Positions 35,583 through 48,087 of a stretch of DNA of 64,000 nucleotides are shown here, piece after piece. The notes beneath the pieces were generated by a model, which searched no databases, was not told the origin of the DNA, and worked only from the letters and a program-made list of their open reading frames with translations. A program made the position numbers and the translations under genes. The stretch is from Alentia gelatinosa (taxonomy: Eukaryota; Annelida; Polychaeta; Phyllodocida; Polynoidae), in the NCBI GenBank assembly GCA_950022655.1, contig OX465583.1:34871360-34935359 (forward strand), in the 5' to 3' direction. The stretch's first letter is position 1. Each line of letters starts with the position of its first letter.

Positions 35583-38500
35583 TCTTATATAATGTGAGGT
35601 AGAATACAACAGTAAATCCATCAGCCATCTAAGTGTGCCAGCCCCGGCTAGACATGATTCCCCGGCTATGATGATACCCCGGGAACACGTCAATATCAGC
35701 ACACAGGCCCGTCCTGATGAGCAGCTCGCACCGCCTCCAGGTGGTCTAAACCGGTTGGGAAATTGGCTTCCATCCCAACGCAGTCCTAACGAGGCATAAC
35801 CGTACGTCTTTATGAGATCAATGATTGGGGGGTGCCTCTGGAGAGGCTAACTGCTCTCACACGCGGGAGCGGTCGGTGGAGGGATATGGAGGCTAGTGGT
35901 GGTTGGGAGCACATGGAAGGTGGTTTGGGATCCCCGCCCTACATAGGGTATCTGCTCTACCCACCCAACCCACCACCCACCTTGGACTAATGAAATTACT
36001 ATTGTAATTAACTAGATAGTACCCTCATTAGTGTACCGAACGTAGTAGGTAATATATTTACAAGGTCTGTGTATTGAGTACCTCTATGAGCAGCACATAG
36101 AGCGTCCATTATATTATGATTATTGCTGGCTTGATGATGTTGCTGATGTTACGCAGAAATTCAGGTATGACTGTTAAGGATACTGTCTGGCGGTTAGGCA
36201 GAGTATGCTTTGCTGGGAGAGGAATTTGAATGCATGTTATGTGGGCATAGTGTAAGTGCCCCAGAAAACTTGTTGCCTTCACATGTGCTGTAGATCGAGT
36301 ACTGACCATGCATCTGTATATCTCTCATCCTCCTCTCGTATCTGCAACCTCAACCTGACCCTGGATGTTGCAATGACGTCTAACCCCACAATCCAATTTC
36401 CGCAAATCGTGATAATTCTAATCATCTCGATGTAAACCAATAATTTTGTCTTCACACAAGCATGCCTTCGTGATGGCAGTAGTCAGGTGGTGGTGGTGGG
36501 TAAAATTGCCCTCTGTTCACTGATTACTGTGACTGGCGCCCTATGGGTGGTACATGGAAGTTGCTTCCTGTTATAGCACTCAGTGTCCTCGTCTATTATA
36601 CTACCACCTCCAGGCACCAACCTCCAACAGACTAATTACTAGTTAGGCTGTCGCAGCTAATCTCATGATTACGTCAATCAATAATCACGGATCCCTGCCA
36701 GCTGCATGCATTGACCTACGTATGATACTCACACACCGTTATTGGTATAATGATGCAATATGCTAATAAATCCAATAAGATCTAGACGATACAGATTTAC
36801 ATGTAAGGATTTGTAATTTTCTCATGAATTCAATATTGGAATAATACGAATGGTACAAAAGTTAAATACCACAATGGGACTTTATTGCTGCTTGTCACTG
36901 GGAGCAAAGATTTAAATACTGTTATATAGGAATCTTATATGCCAATCAGCATGTCTGCTATACAGTGTGTGTGTCACCTATCTCAAGATGTTGTGTCTCA
37001 AAGGGTTTGTATTTCCACAAGTTTCTTGTGTATAGGGTAAAATCCATCACAAAAAAGAATTCTTAATTTTTTCTAGAGGAATATTCAACTAGGTATTTCA
37101 CATGACATTTTGAATAGTACCCCACATGATATATCAACCACAAAGAACCAATCAGAGAGTAACCGATTCGTGTTTAAGATAACAATTACGTTTTTCTATG
37201 ATCAGTATGTTCCCCTAACATTTTGAGCACATAGAGCAGGGATGCAAGTATTCGGATCAATCATGGGTACCGGAAATTTCCACAAATTTTATCAAAGTTC
37301 CTTAATATTGACAAAGTTAGCATTACCCCGCCCTACCCCGATCATACCCGGGTGGCACCAGGTATACGCCACACCGCTGAAATGTGCCGCTTTGTTTTTA
37401 TAATATATCTTCGGAAGCGAGTGAATCTCCTCATTTGCACAAATATCCCGCAGCTCAGAACATATAAGTATCCCATTCCCAACACTGGCACGTCATTTTT
37501 CCCGTTAGATTTGTCATATTTTTCTAACCAGGACTTGCATCCCTGATAGTGAAATTTTGTTCCTCGTGCAGTAATCCTCCACAGTTAAACAGTGTTACGT
37601 TTTCTCTGATTCCGTTAGAGCAATGGACGAGTACAGGTAGAGTCTTGCTCTTGCCGCACATCATTCACCTATAGAAGGCTTACTTCCTTTCCGTAAGACC
37701 TAAGCTAGGCTGCCCCTGGGCTTACCATCTGGTCAGGCATATATATTTGATATAAATACACACATATAGATATATATGCATAGAAAACCTATTTATTTTG
37801 CCTTTGCCTTTGCCTTCTATTTCAAAACTTCCTACCATGAAGATTGCATGTCATCTCCCGTTTTAGAATCCCACAATGACCATGGGGATAGACGCAATTA
37901 AACCAAATTAAATAAAGAGGACTATAGTAGTGGTAGTTGCTACACCTAGCTACATTACTGAGCACAATTACCCTTCTATCATGATACCTAATTTTGAATT
38001 ACATACTTCAACAGTAAGGACATTCATAGAAAATAACATTGAATATCAGCGAAATATGTTTACTAATTTATATATCATAATTTTTATAATTTGATTCGTT
38101 TGTAACTGATCTTGGCATACGTTATCTTCACTTGCAATGTATGTAGCTAAAATATTTGTTCAGCGCAATACATTTATCTGCCTTTCGATAATTTCCTTCT
38201 TTATGTAGAACTATAGATCTTTAAGATATGCTTTCTTGTAAGGAAATCGTTAATCTGGTTGCAATTTCGGGACAACCTTATGCTTTTGTAATGTTAAAGT
38301 AAGATATTATATGCATGAAAGACCGTGCAATATCAGGTTTGTTTTGCAATATTTACAGCTTTGAAATATAAGAATTTGTGCAATTATATATGAAAACTGT
38401 TTTTGCCTAATTGCAGCATGCGTAGCATGTACCACTGCTATTGGACACCAATATCTAAACGAAATAACATTAAATGCGGTGTACATGAATATTTGATTGA

Positions 38501-39849
38501 ACATATCGTGTTCACAGAATTTTGAATCATATCAATAGCTACAAGATATACTCCAATTTTTCTATTTGAATAAATACGAGATATATGCAAAGGTATATAT
38601 ATATAAATTTATGTCCTCTTACTTTCACAACCTATTCAGACTGTCATAAAATATTAATTCACTGCTACCTTCGTTATGATCATTCTCCCTTATTCCTTCA
38701 CTCCCTACCTCACTCATTTGTAGGCATGTTTACAAGATAAATATAAACATATAACGAACAATTTATACACTTACCATCCCCTTTAATGGTTTTCCTATTT
38801 TTCAGATTGACTATGGTGTGATGCATAAGAGATTGTATGAAACTTATATGATCCACACCTGTAGAACAAGGTGATGGGTTGGTTATCTGAAAGGTTAAAC
38901 TGCAGGTTCTGCGATGGATTTTTTTTGAAGAGGCAAATATAGTAACACACAAGTGTACTGCAACGTCAGCATAGAGTGGTTTGTTGTATTTATGATCCAT
39001 CTTCACGAGTAAATTAAAACCAGGAATTGCCAGGTTATTGGATGTGCTAAGCCTATCAGTAGGGACTATGGTTTTGCTCTCCATATACAAAGGGACTACA
39101 AACCCATTATCCCATAATAGCTGACTTTGCTCCACGTAATCAATTGTTTTCAAATGCGTAATCAATGTTTTTTTTAAAAACTAGTTTACTGTGGCCCCAT
39201 AGATCTTTAATAGGGATTTCGTAAGATTTCGATGGAAGATAAAAACCAATCACCTCATTTGCCACATTTCAGAAGCATCATCATCGAATACTTTGTAACC
39301 AGTCACAGAAAGTGATCATACACCGTAAAACAACAGAGACGTCATTTTGCATGAGTATGGAGGCATATATCTATTACAACAATAGATAGGAGCAGTGTTC
39401 TCACCAGAACTCAAGAAGTTAGGGCCAGGTCGAAGGGGCTGCTGTCTACATCCACTTTGTTCAGCGAAGAGTTTGCATTAATGGCAGCTCCGGGACCAAA
39501 ATTTATACGATTTTTATGTCATTTTCGAAATGGATATTCATGTAAATAGTCGACCAGAAGATGTCTAGAGTATCTCAGTAGGTGCTTTCTTAATCTCTCT
39601 ATTGTTATCAATCGTATTTCTATTGATGAAACTTGGACTGAATATGTCTGCTTGGGTATTGCTAAAGTTATATGTTTGTGATGTGTGCTTAAGATGATAC
39701 ATAAATGTCAGATTATTTTATGTAACTTAATAAACATATATTACATTTGCAGTGACGGAACGACCGCTGTTCTAAATCCTAGCTGTAATCAATTACTGTA
39801 TTCTGTCATGAACGATCTATTAATGTTTTTCATTGTTCTATTCTTACAG
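35583..39849. other. Presumed PKC intron upstream of the exon
   Basis: AT-rich. GAGCAGCTC at 35719. A 151-codon minus-strand frame (38710-39165) is the longest here but has no recognisable domain and AT-driven composition. The 3' end is a good pyrimidine tract and acceptor for the PKC exon. Confidence 0.5.
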
Positions 39850-39958
39850 TCGACAAATACACACAAGTTCAAGTCTCATACGTATGGAAGTCCCACGTTC
39901 TGTGATCATTGTGGGTCTCTACTTTATGGACTACTACACCAAGGACTTAAGTGTGACT
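39850..39958 (+). CDS. Internal exon of a conventional protein kinase C (C1B domain, first part)
   Basis: This 109-bp exon encodes 36 residues plus one base. The peptide reads [20 protein letters not shown] followed by [16 protein letters not shown], an almost exact match to the second diacylglycerol/phorbol-ester-binding zinc finger of conventional PKC isoforms. The C1 pattern H-x12-C-x2-C-x13-C is intact. The remaining zinc ligands (x2-C-x4-H-x2-C-x7-C) must lie in the next exon. The acceptor is a pyrimidine-rich tract ending TTCTTACAG at 39849; the donor is GTGAGT at 39959. The exon starts in phase 0 and ends after the first base of a codon, a boundary close to that of vertebrate PKC genes. 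No neighbouring PKC exon was recognised in the window, so flanking introns appear to be long (at least ~7 kb upstream to the retrotransposon). Role: lipid-activated Ser/Thr kinase recruited to membranes. Confidence 0.93.
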
Positions 39959-40612
39959 GTGAGTACCATTTTATACCATTCACTGACCAACTGTTACTTT
40001 GGAAAGCTTGCAGCCCATCACCTTTTAGTTATCAGATACTGAAAAAATGGATATTTCCGCATTATTGAGGAGTTAGAGACTGTACAGCAGAAGATTGGAG
40101 GGAGGGTAATCTTTTTCATGAGGATACACTGTGTCACTAATTCCCGTGTGTTTCCCTCTGCATTGTGGAACTGAAGAAGTTGCCCTATAGGTTGTGTTTA
40201 TTTCGTGTCTGGTAGTGATATTTGACGGATTGTGTAGAATACAGTTTCTAGAATTCAGCAAGGTATATTGGAGAGATCTCAATTCAACTTGCACGCAGAC
40301 AACAATAATTATCTGGAGGTTCCACGTAATACTTTCCGTCGAGCTTCTATGGTTTTTTAGTAGGAACCGTCCATATGTTTCAGTATATCTGGCTTCCTTA
40401 AGCATAGGCGAGTTTCTCAGGTACAACAAACCCCATATTTATATCTGAAGTGAGATTGAATCTCAATCACCAGGCAGTACATGATAATAAGGCGCCCAAG
40501 GGGCGGTGGAAGGTTCCTGTGACTACTAGTGGACGACCCTGTTTTTCTGGTAATCTTCCTTTTGGCTTGGAACGCTTCAGCAATGCCATCCATCATTCAG
40601 CATTGTTTAAGC

Positions 40613-40660
40613 GAGCAGCTCACGTTTACACAGGAGAAATATTAAACGACAGAGCTGCTC
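40613..40660. promoter_or_regulatory. GAGCWGCTC motif pair (39-bp spacing) in the PKC intron
   Basis: GAGCAGCTC starts at 40613 and GAGCTGCTC at 40652, 39 bp apart, the same arrangement as at 4586/4625. It lies about 650 bp downstream of the PKC exon donor site, so it would be intronic. The interior is AT-rich and unlike the other pairs, which argues against simple repeat ancestry for this pair. Confidence 0.45.
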
Positions 40661-41169
40661 ACAATGCCAAGACGAGGCGTAGTTTGTCTGTCTGTACCTA
40701 GTCCCTGGATAGCAGAATTCTGGTCGAATCAGCAGGTGGCAGATATAACGTAGTACGAGAGATGTTCAAGGCTTTAGTTTTAGCTATATTGAAGTCAACA
40801 TGTACCTATATGCTTTTAATTAAAAGAAAGAAAAGAATAACTCGCAAGACATATGAAATTTTTATTTCCCATAAGTTACAGGTAAAATATCGTAGGCTAT
40901 ATCTCCCAACAGACAAGGTAGGGATAGCCTCGTAAAAATGAATGTTATTTATGATATTACCTATTCAAATTAGTGTGATATTCAGATGACTGCAGTTGTT
41001 TGATTAAACACTGGTATTATCCATTATCTATTAGATATGGAGATGAATGATATGGAGATTATTTTCTAAGAAAAGATTGCGTGTGACGAAATAGTAGGTC
41101 GGAAAATGTATTTGCAATAGTGATGGGAAAAGTTAGTGTTCTGGTGCCAGAGTGTTTCTCTATACAGGT

Positions 41170-41463
41170 ACAGATCTCACCCCAGTATTTTTCTCCATAG
41201 GCTTAACATTAGGAACTCGTACTCCACGGCCGTGAGGTTCGTGTACCCAATACTCAATGAGTAGTTGGGTGACTCATTTCATCTATAATTAATGTTTTAC
41301 TGGGTGAGATAAAATCAGAAACCTACTCGATGAAAATAACTTGGTCTGTACTCCACCTCGTTTGACCACAGAGTAATTCACTCAGCTTAGCTTCGTGAAT
41401 TACTCTGCAGTCAAACTCGGTGGAGTACGGACCAAACTATTTTCATCTCGTGGTTTTCCTTCT
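41170..41463 (+). mobile_element. Non-autonomous fold-back element, copy 1
   Basis: A ~295-bp element whose 3' half is a long hairpin, arms about 41319-41381 and 41394-41457, built around GAGTAATTCAC and GTGAATTACTC. The 5' half contains TTAACATTAGGAACTCGTAC and CTCCACGGCCGTGAG. A reverse-oriented copy lies at 50.15-50.43 kb with the same block order. No coding capacity. Probably a MITE/fold-back element, superfamily not identified. Confidence 0.85.
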
Positions 41464-44400
41464 ACATATCCCTGATGTTGGTTTGCATATTCCAGTATGT
41501 ACCTCCCAGATAGCTGTGGTAGCAGAATCATCATGTCAGGGCAGTGAGGGGTGTTAGAGATTAGGGCATGTGTGATGACACCAGACGCAGGGAAGAGTGA
41601 TGATAAGAACCCAAAGTGCTTCCCTCCCAGATACTACTTGGAAATCAGTCTTCAGTAGTAAAATGCAGCTCTCAGTTATATCCCTGTTGCTGAAAAGGGA
41701 TGTATACCTGACATTTTAATCTAACAGTATGTAAAGACTTCCACAAGGAATAGACTGCTCACGTCAGGCAATCGGTTTTGCTGTATATTCTCTTCATTGA
41801 AACCAGCATAAACAGCTAAGTACCATACAGGATAAATAAACGTGTTAAAATGATTCTTCAGTGTGGCGAAAATTCCCAAGACTGGAGCTTGTTTCCAAGG
41901 GGAGCCTAAGAATTTTATCTATTCAAGATCAAACTAGAGTCCCTCCTTCCTGAATTGAAGTGTACACCAGGCTGTTGTATAAATAGTGTTTGTATTACAC
42001 ACTCATAAGTCCCTGCTGGCCACCTATATATATACGTCCCTGAGTACACGTTCACATTCAGAGTATCCAGGCAGCCTTAGTTGTCTCTGAATCAATCGTG
42101 TCATTAGAAAGTCCTATGTAACAGTCATTTGTGGTCCACATCTATATATCCTAACCCTTGCAGTATTTGGACTATTCTAAATATGAATAAAGGCTTACCA
42201 AATCCTTTTGTTCTGCAAATATAGAGGGTGTTCCTGAGTAAGAATATATTGTATCCTTAGTAGCATTATGGATAGGGGTACAAAGTCATTATGATTCACT
42301 ATTATGCATACATACATCCTAACTGTTGAATATACTGATAATCCACCATTAATCCTCCATACAGCTACCAACACCTGTATCCCATTTAATTTCCTTAAGA
42401 ATGCAGGAGACTGCTATCATGAATTGATAAATCTATTTTCTCGGCAGTAGAAAAAAGGACTACTAGCCGAATATGTGTGATGGATATCCGTCTACAAAAA
42501 AAGAATTCGCATAACTTCTAAAGAGAATATATTGATTGATCCTTGACCAGTCACTTCATCTCAAAGTAGGCCGAGGAGGTTGAGTTCCTCGTCAAACGAT
42601 TCATTGCTCTACGGCACTACTCTGAAGCTCTGCCTTTACACCATTAGCCATTTCGATCCGAGGTAACTCGATTGAGGAAGACAAGCCTATAACTTGTAGG
42701 GCTGCTTTTTCTCTAAGTAGCAAAAGGCACCGAGAGCTATATGGTCCTTGATGTTACTTGATTGTAGAAAGTGAATTGCACTTGAAGAGGAAAGGTTTTA
42801 TAGAGTCAGATGGCCAGGTCAACTCGGTGTTTGATTTGTGGTTTATGATTATTGCCATACTTACTGCTGAAAATTTATTTTCTCTTTAAAAGACCTGGTG
42901 AAAACACAATACAGAAAATACCCCGTTCTGCCACTAAATAAGCATATATATCATGAATATCAACTCGATATTATAGCAAGAATATGGATTTAATTCAAGG
43001 ATAGAATCGTGTAATCCTCAAACGCCTAAGAGTATTGCGGGGTTATTAGAGGTCGGGCACCGGGATGCTTTATAGATCAGCAGCGCAAGCCAACGGTCTT
43101 GCTGCCACTAGGGTGCCTCCAGATGGCCTTGGCGATAATAGGTGAATTTCCTCCGCAATGAGCCATCCAGGGTTCACTGGAGGTCGCCCTGGAGGGCAGC
43201 CGGCAGGATCACCGTGGATGGAAACTGCATGGGGCGAGGCCTGCCACCTGGCGCCCTGGAGTTGAGATCCAACAAACGTTGGGTTTATAGCAGCTAAGTG
43301 CTATGCAAACATTTCCTTTTTTCCCTGGGGATGTTTTTGTAAGTGATGTGTCTGGAAGGCAGTATTTTGTTGATACTCGCAGGAATCATTATCTTAGATG
43401 GGTCCGGGGCCGGAGACTGGTGTTACAAATACTCGGGTGCTCGCCGGCTGCAATATATTAAACTGAGGATGTTTACATAGAAAGCTATGTGCAGACAGGT
43501 TGGAATAGCGAGAGGTCTACCTACCTTCAGTACAGTATCCGCCATCACCCGCTATCTTTCGGATGTTCTTTATTGAAACAGACGTAGACTAAGTTCAGTG
43601 GTAATTAGATCAGGTGTATAAGAAATGCATTACAATACCCTTGTCGTCCACCATCCACTATGATTTAGACTATCTTTCCCATAACCATCCAACACCATTA
43701 AATAACCCTATTCCCATCCATGGGTCATTGATAATCCATAAATCCTAAACTATGTTAAGCTCAGGAGAAGTCGTTCTTCTTATTCTTGAATCCCCCAATA
43801 ATGATTAGCATATTCAGACCCGATCCACAAGGATGTACTGCGAGCTCAAGTACTTGTGGTATGTTCCCAGTGAGAGGAGTCTTCTCCCGCCAGTAATGAA
43901 AGCCTCTGCATTTTAAACAGAGGGAAAATTGAGTGTAGCCACTCGGGACTAGAACAGCGTGACAGAGTGATAGAAAGCCCTCCTGTACAAAGCACGCTGC
44001 TGGTATTGCCTCAAAGATGGTCTTTTTAGATGTAGCTCTCACAGTTGCATGATTTACTCGTTTGTTACTCTGCCATTAGCGATGACACACTACAAGTCCT
44101 GAAGGAAGTTATTTTCTTATGCTTTGTCTCCTGACCAACATCACTTTGGTTGGATTCCCAGCTGTGCCAGCTCTCGCCATTGCAAGACCGCGTTGCCAAT
44201 TACAGTAATCGATTAGTAGTGGGAATTTAGTTAATGATCAATGATTGTCCGATTCAGAGTTCATTCCTTGAAACTTTCCATTACTTTATTATTTTGTTAC
44301 TTTATCCTTCCTAGCGGTTGCGTCTGATATTTCGAATGGTTAAGTTTAACGTTTTAAAATTTTGATTTCTATACCTAAGCCTTGGTATGATTACTGAAGG

Positions 44401-46605
44401 GATACCATTCCTGTGTATATGTTACTCATGATACTCAATTCGCACCACGTCAAATATGGAAATTACAAATATCAATCGGTGCTGGTCGAGTATCAAAACC
44501 AGCTCATTATAGCTGATCTAGCCAAGATAAAATAAAGATGATAACAAAAGTTCAATCAAATTACGTAGTGCTTGATGTTCCCAGCCCTCCACACCTGCAC
44601 CTCCTCATCTCCTCATTTTAATCACATAACACAGGTGTCTCGGGCAATGCTTCGACGATTTGCTACAAGAACTTTATTGCTTTATTGTCCTGCTGCATGT
44701 ATATGAGTAGGTGGCACGAGTTTGACATCTACCGGAGAAGAGCTGCTTAGAGTTGCTCAAGAGTAAGACGTGAGGGACAGTGACGGAAGCCAGGCAGAGT
44801 TATTGATTTAGCAGACTATTAATACTCCCCAGAGGCGCCACGTCCAGACTCGTGATAGCAGCGGCACGTAGACAAGCTGGCTAATCTCTTAGATAATTGC
44901 ACGTCTTGAGGTAGTTCACAGTGCCTATGATAAAACCTCAATGTCTCTGAAATATTCACAAATATCAAACAAGCTAAGTGAAGGTGTGGTAGATGGATGG
45001 TGTTATGTAGGCCACCTCAATTATACACTCGAATGGTAGCTGTTAAGGCCAGGATACCTTGATGTAGGTATGTAGGTATTCCTCATGGACATACATCCAT
45101 GTTGATATACACATTTAAATGTATATTATATGTCCATATATGATTTTGAGGGACGATTGTAGCTTGACTATATGTCTCATATAGACTATATGTCTCATTA
45201 GCATAGTCGCTTCCAAAATATTGCAGAAACTTCTATACGCAATAAAATCAGGGCAACAAGTATGATGTGCAGAATCATAAGACTCTTATTGTCTTTAGTG
45301 TCTCCAAGGAAAATTCCGAAAGAAGGCCACTTCATTGTGAAGAAATGGCACTGGCTCCAAATTAGATGTTGCGTGTAATCTGTCTGTGGTTATGATCTTC
45401 CAAGGAATTGATTTGGGCTAAAAAAGACACCAAGTCATTCGTTCACAAGTGCTAGTCAGACATGCAAGGTTCGTTATTGTCTCTGGATAAACACCAATCA
45501 TGTTCTACCATGAGAGATTGGAAAAGAGATTGATTTGGTATTGGTCAGAGCACATAATACACTCAGTACAGAAATATACGACTGTATGCGCTGCCAGTTG
45601 TAAAATGATGATGATGCCGGCGGACTTTAATTTCCCATTGATGAGGGTACTTTTTAAAATAAGCGACGTCCTCTGATAACTCCTTACACAGAGTTCATTG
45701 TAAAATGTAAAATATATCAATTTATTGAAACCAAATCGTCATGATTATAGACTGTGGACACTTGGCACATCATACATCAATCCAATTGCTCCTGCAGAAA
45801 CCCTGCAACCACTGAGCACGGCTGTTCCCAAACCGTCTTCAGATAATAGGACTCGCAAACACTGTAAACCAGCGACGGTTTTTGTCTGTCTGCACCGCAC
45901 CCTGGCGCCAGCCATGCGCCACACGCATGCGCAGTAGCCGGTGTTGACTTTGAACTGGCCTCGTTAAGAAGATACTCGGACGACCGGGCACAGCTCAGAG
46001 CAGGGGGTGCCTAACCCTATCAGTCCGAGTGGTGCCTGGGGGCACACACACAGGAAACGAACCTTGCATGCCAGGATGGAATACCATGGTTAGTTGCATC
46101 TAGCCATTCTAAAAGAATTATCCATTTCTCTTTGATTTGTCATATGCAAACAACACCAACTGAACAAACAAACAATATATAATTGTAGTTTAATTAATGA
46201 GAAACACAACGTTCCAGCTTTGAGGTAGTTATCATCAGCTGCTGGTTATAGTACAGGGCTTTTGGGCATATATTGGATATAATTAGGTATATTGTCAAAA
46301 CTAATGAAAACCTTCTATTCTTTGGGAAGAATTATTATATGATTATTTTTATTATTTCACAATAAAGTCATAATAATCACCTTGATTCGCTTAATTCTTT
46401 GGCAACCTATTCCAATCGTACTGCACGCTATTATACGAACTAGCAATCCGATACTGATGTGAACTTGGGGGACAACCTTCCTTTGGGATTCATTACTTTG
46501 TATAAAGTACCGGGCTGAAAGGAAAGTTAGTAGCCCGAGCTTACTCATAGTGAATAGGATATCATTACCTCTAGGGATGCCCTCGGCTGACTCGAGGTAT
46601 ATCGG

Positions 46606-46760
46606 TATATAAACCCGGGTCCAGTCAGGGAGGTTTAAAGGGTCAAGTAGAGAATACTTAACCTGGATCAGAGCAGCTCTGGTGTCGTCAGCGCCGGTCT
46701 CCGGTGAGAATGGAGCAGCTCAGATGATGGGCCAGGTAGAGCTGGAGCAACTCGATGAAG
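46606..46760. promoter_or_regulatory. TATA-like site followed by clustered GAGCWGCTC motifs
   Basis: TATATAAA (46606-46613) is followed at 46671 and 46713 by exact GAGCAGCTC copies (42 bp apart) and by GAGCAACTC at 46745. The block is GC-richer than its flanks. It may be a promoter or enhancer, but no exon is recognised downstream. Confidence 0.3.
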
Positions 46761-47891
46761 ATCAGGTAACTGAGGAGAGCTGGTCGGTGGTTTGACTCTG
46801 TGTGACGCCATTCACAGACGTGCCATGAGAACGTGACATTAGGATGATAGTTGACCGGTCATTTACGTTTTTTTTTAATTCAAATTGACTTTCATTCGGG
46901 CATGTGGGTGTATTAGATAATAATGCCATTAGAGATAAAGCGAGGAGATCTTTCCTCAGACGTCACTTGCAACTCCGTTTATATTCCAATACATAACGCG
47001 GCGTGATGCTTTAAGGCCGCATTCATAAATTGAGAACTATTACTAAGGGTTTACCTGAATCAGAGGTAAGAGAATATGAAACTTATTCATAAATATTTTC
47101 GTGCTACTTTGTAGCATATGGTATCTCTTTCGTACCTGAGTTGGCACTGATACTCACTGGGGGTAGATGTGGTTCCTTCATTCAAATAAATACATGTACA
47201 TGAATAAAATGGTAACAATACCTTGACCTTCAATAGCATTTACGAGCCGTTTATTAAATTCCATTCGACATCGATGTACCATATATGATATGATCATGTC
47301 TCTGCATTGGATAGAATGCTATTGCAATATGTATGTCTGTCTTACCCCACGAGCATCCAGACTAATAATAGCAGAGCTTAAGTTCATCCATGTGCACTAT
47401 TTCTCACGTTAACTTCAGGACTGAAATTGTTAAGGAAACAGGCTTTAGAGCTACAGAACAGGTAGTGGGGGAGAAGGTTGAGGACAAGTGAGTAGCCCTG
47501 CTCTGGAGACTCTGCCTAGGGCATACACCATCAGGGCACTGCGGCGGAGGAGAAAAAAAGACACAAGGTGCAGGCGGAGGGACAGAGCAGATTGAGTTGC
47601 GCGTGGATCAGAGCACAGATCATAGGCATAATAAGCCTATCACAGACCTGTAAGCGGCCTAGGCAGCATTGAGAAAAAAAGTTCTCTACTGTCGAGGTGT
47701 CCGATTCCGTTCACACGACGTTCTAGACCGAGCGCCGCCGTGGATGTTTTGGGCAGTGCACAGGGGTGGAGTGGGACCTTCAGCATGATCTACTGGAGGA
47801 GAAGGATCCCGTATCATGTGTCGAAACAATGCTCCAATGAGACCTCATTATCATAGTTCATAAAATATTGAACACGCTTGACTAAAACATA

Positions 47892-48087
47892 AGGCCCGTT
47901 TCCATTGGCCGACGAAAACAGTGTGGATTTTTTGTGTCCGTCTAAAGGCCCATTTTCATTGGCCATCACCGATATACAGTCAAGAACCATCGACGGACCT
48001 TTAGCATGGCAGAAGAAAAATATGAATAGGCTATTAGGAGAAAATAAAAAATCTACACCGTTTTTGATGGCCAATGGAAACGGGCCT
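47892..48087. mobile_element. 196-bp terminal-inverted-repeat element
   Basis: The left end AGGCCCGTTTCCATTGGCC and the reverse complement of the right end agree over about 42 bp with a few mismatches. A third related block (AAGGCCCATTTTCATTGGCC) begins near 47945 inside the element. No coding capacity. A clear target-site duplication is not visible, so the superfamily stays open. Frames across it on both strands are artefacts. Confidence 0.85.

Larger units (their letters stand above)
39959..47891. other. Presumed PKC intron downstream of the exon
   Basis: It begins with the GTGAGT donor. Apart from the motif pair at 40.6 kb, the fold-back element at 41.2 kb, a GC-richer patch (43040-43290) and the 46.6-kb motif cluster, nothing is recognised. 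The second half of the C1B finger and the C2 domain exons were not found by eye. Confidence 0.5.

Noticed and set aside
38710..39165. 151-codon minus-strand frame
   Set aside because: Longest frame near the PKC exon but no domain, no splice-site support and ordinary AT-rich composition. Kept only as a remark.
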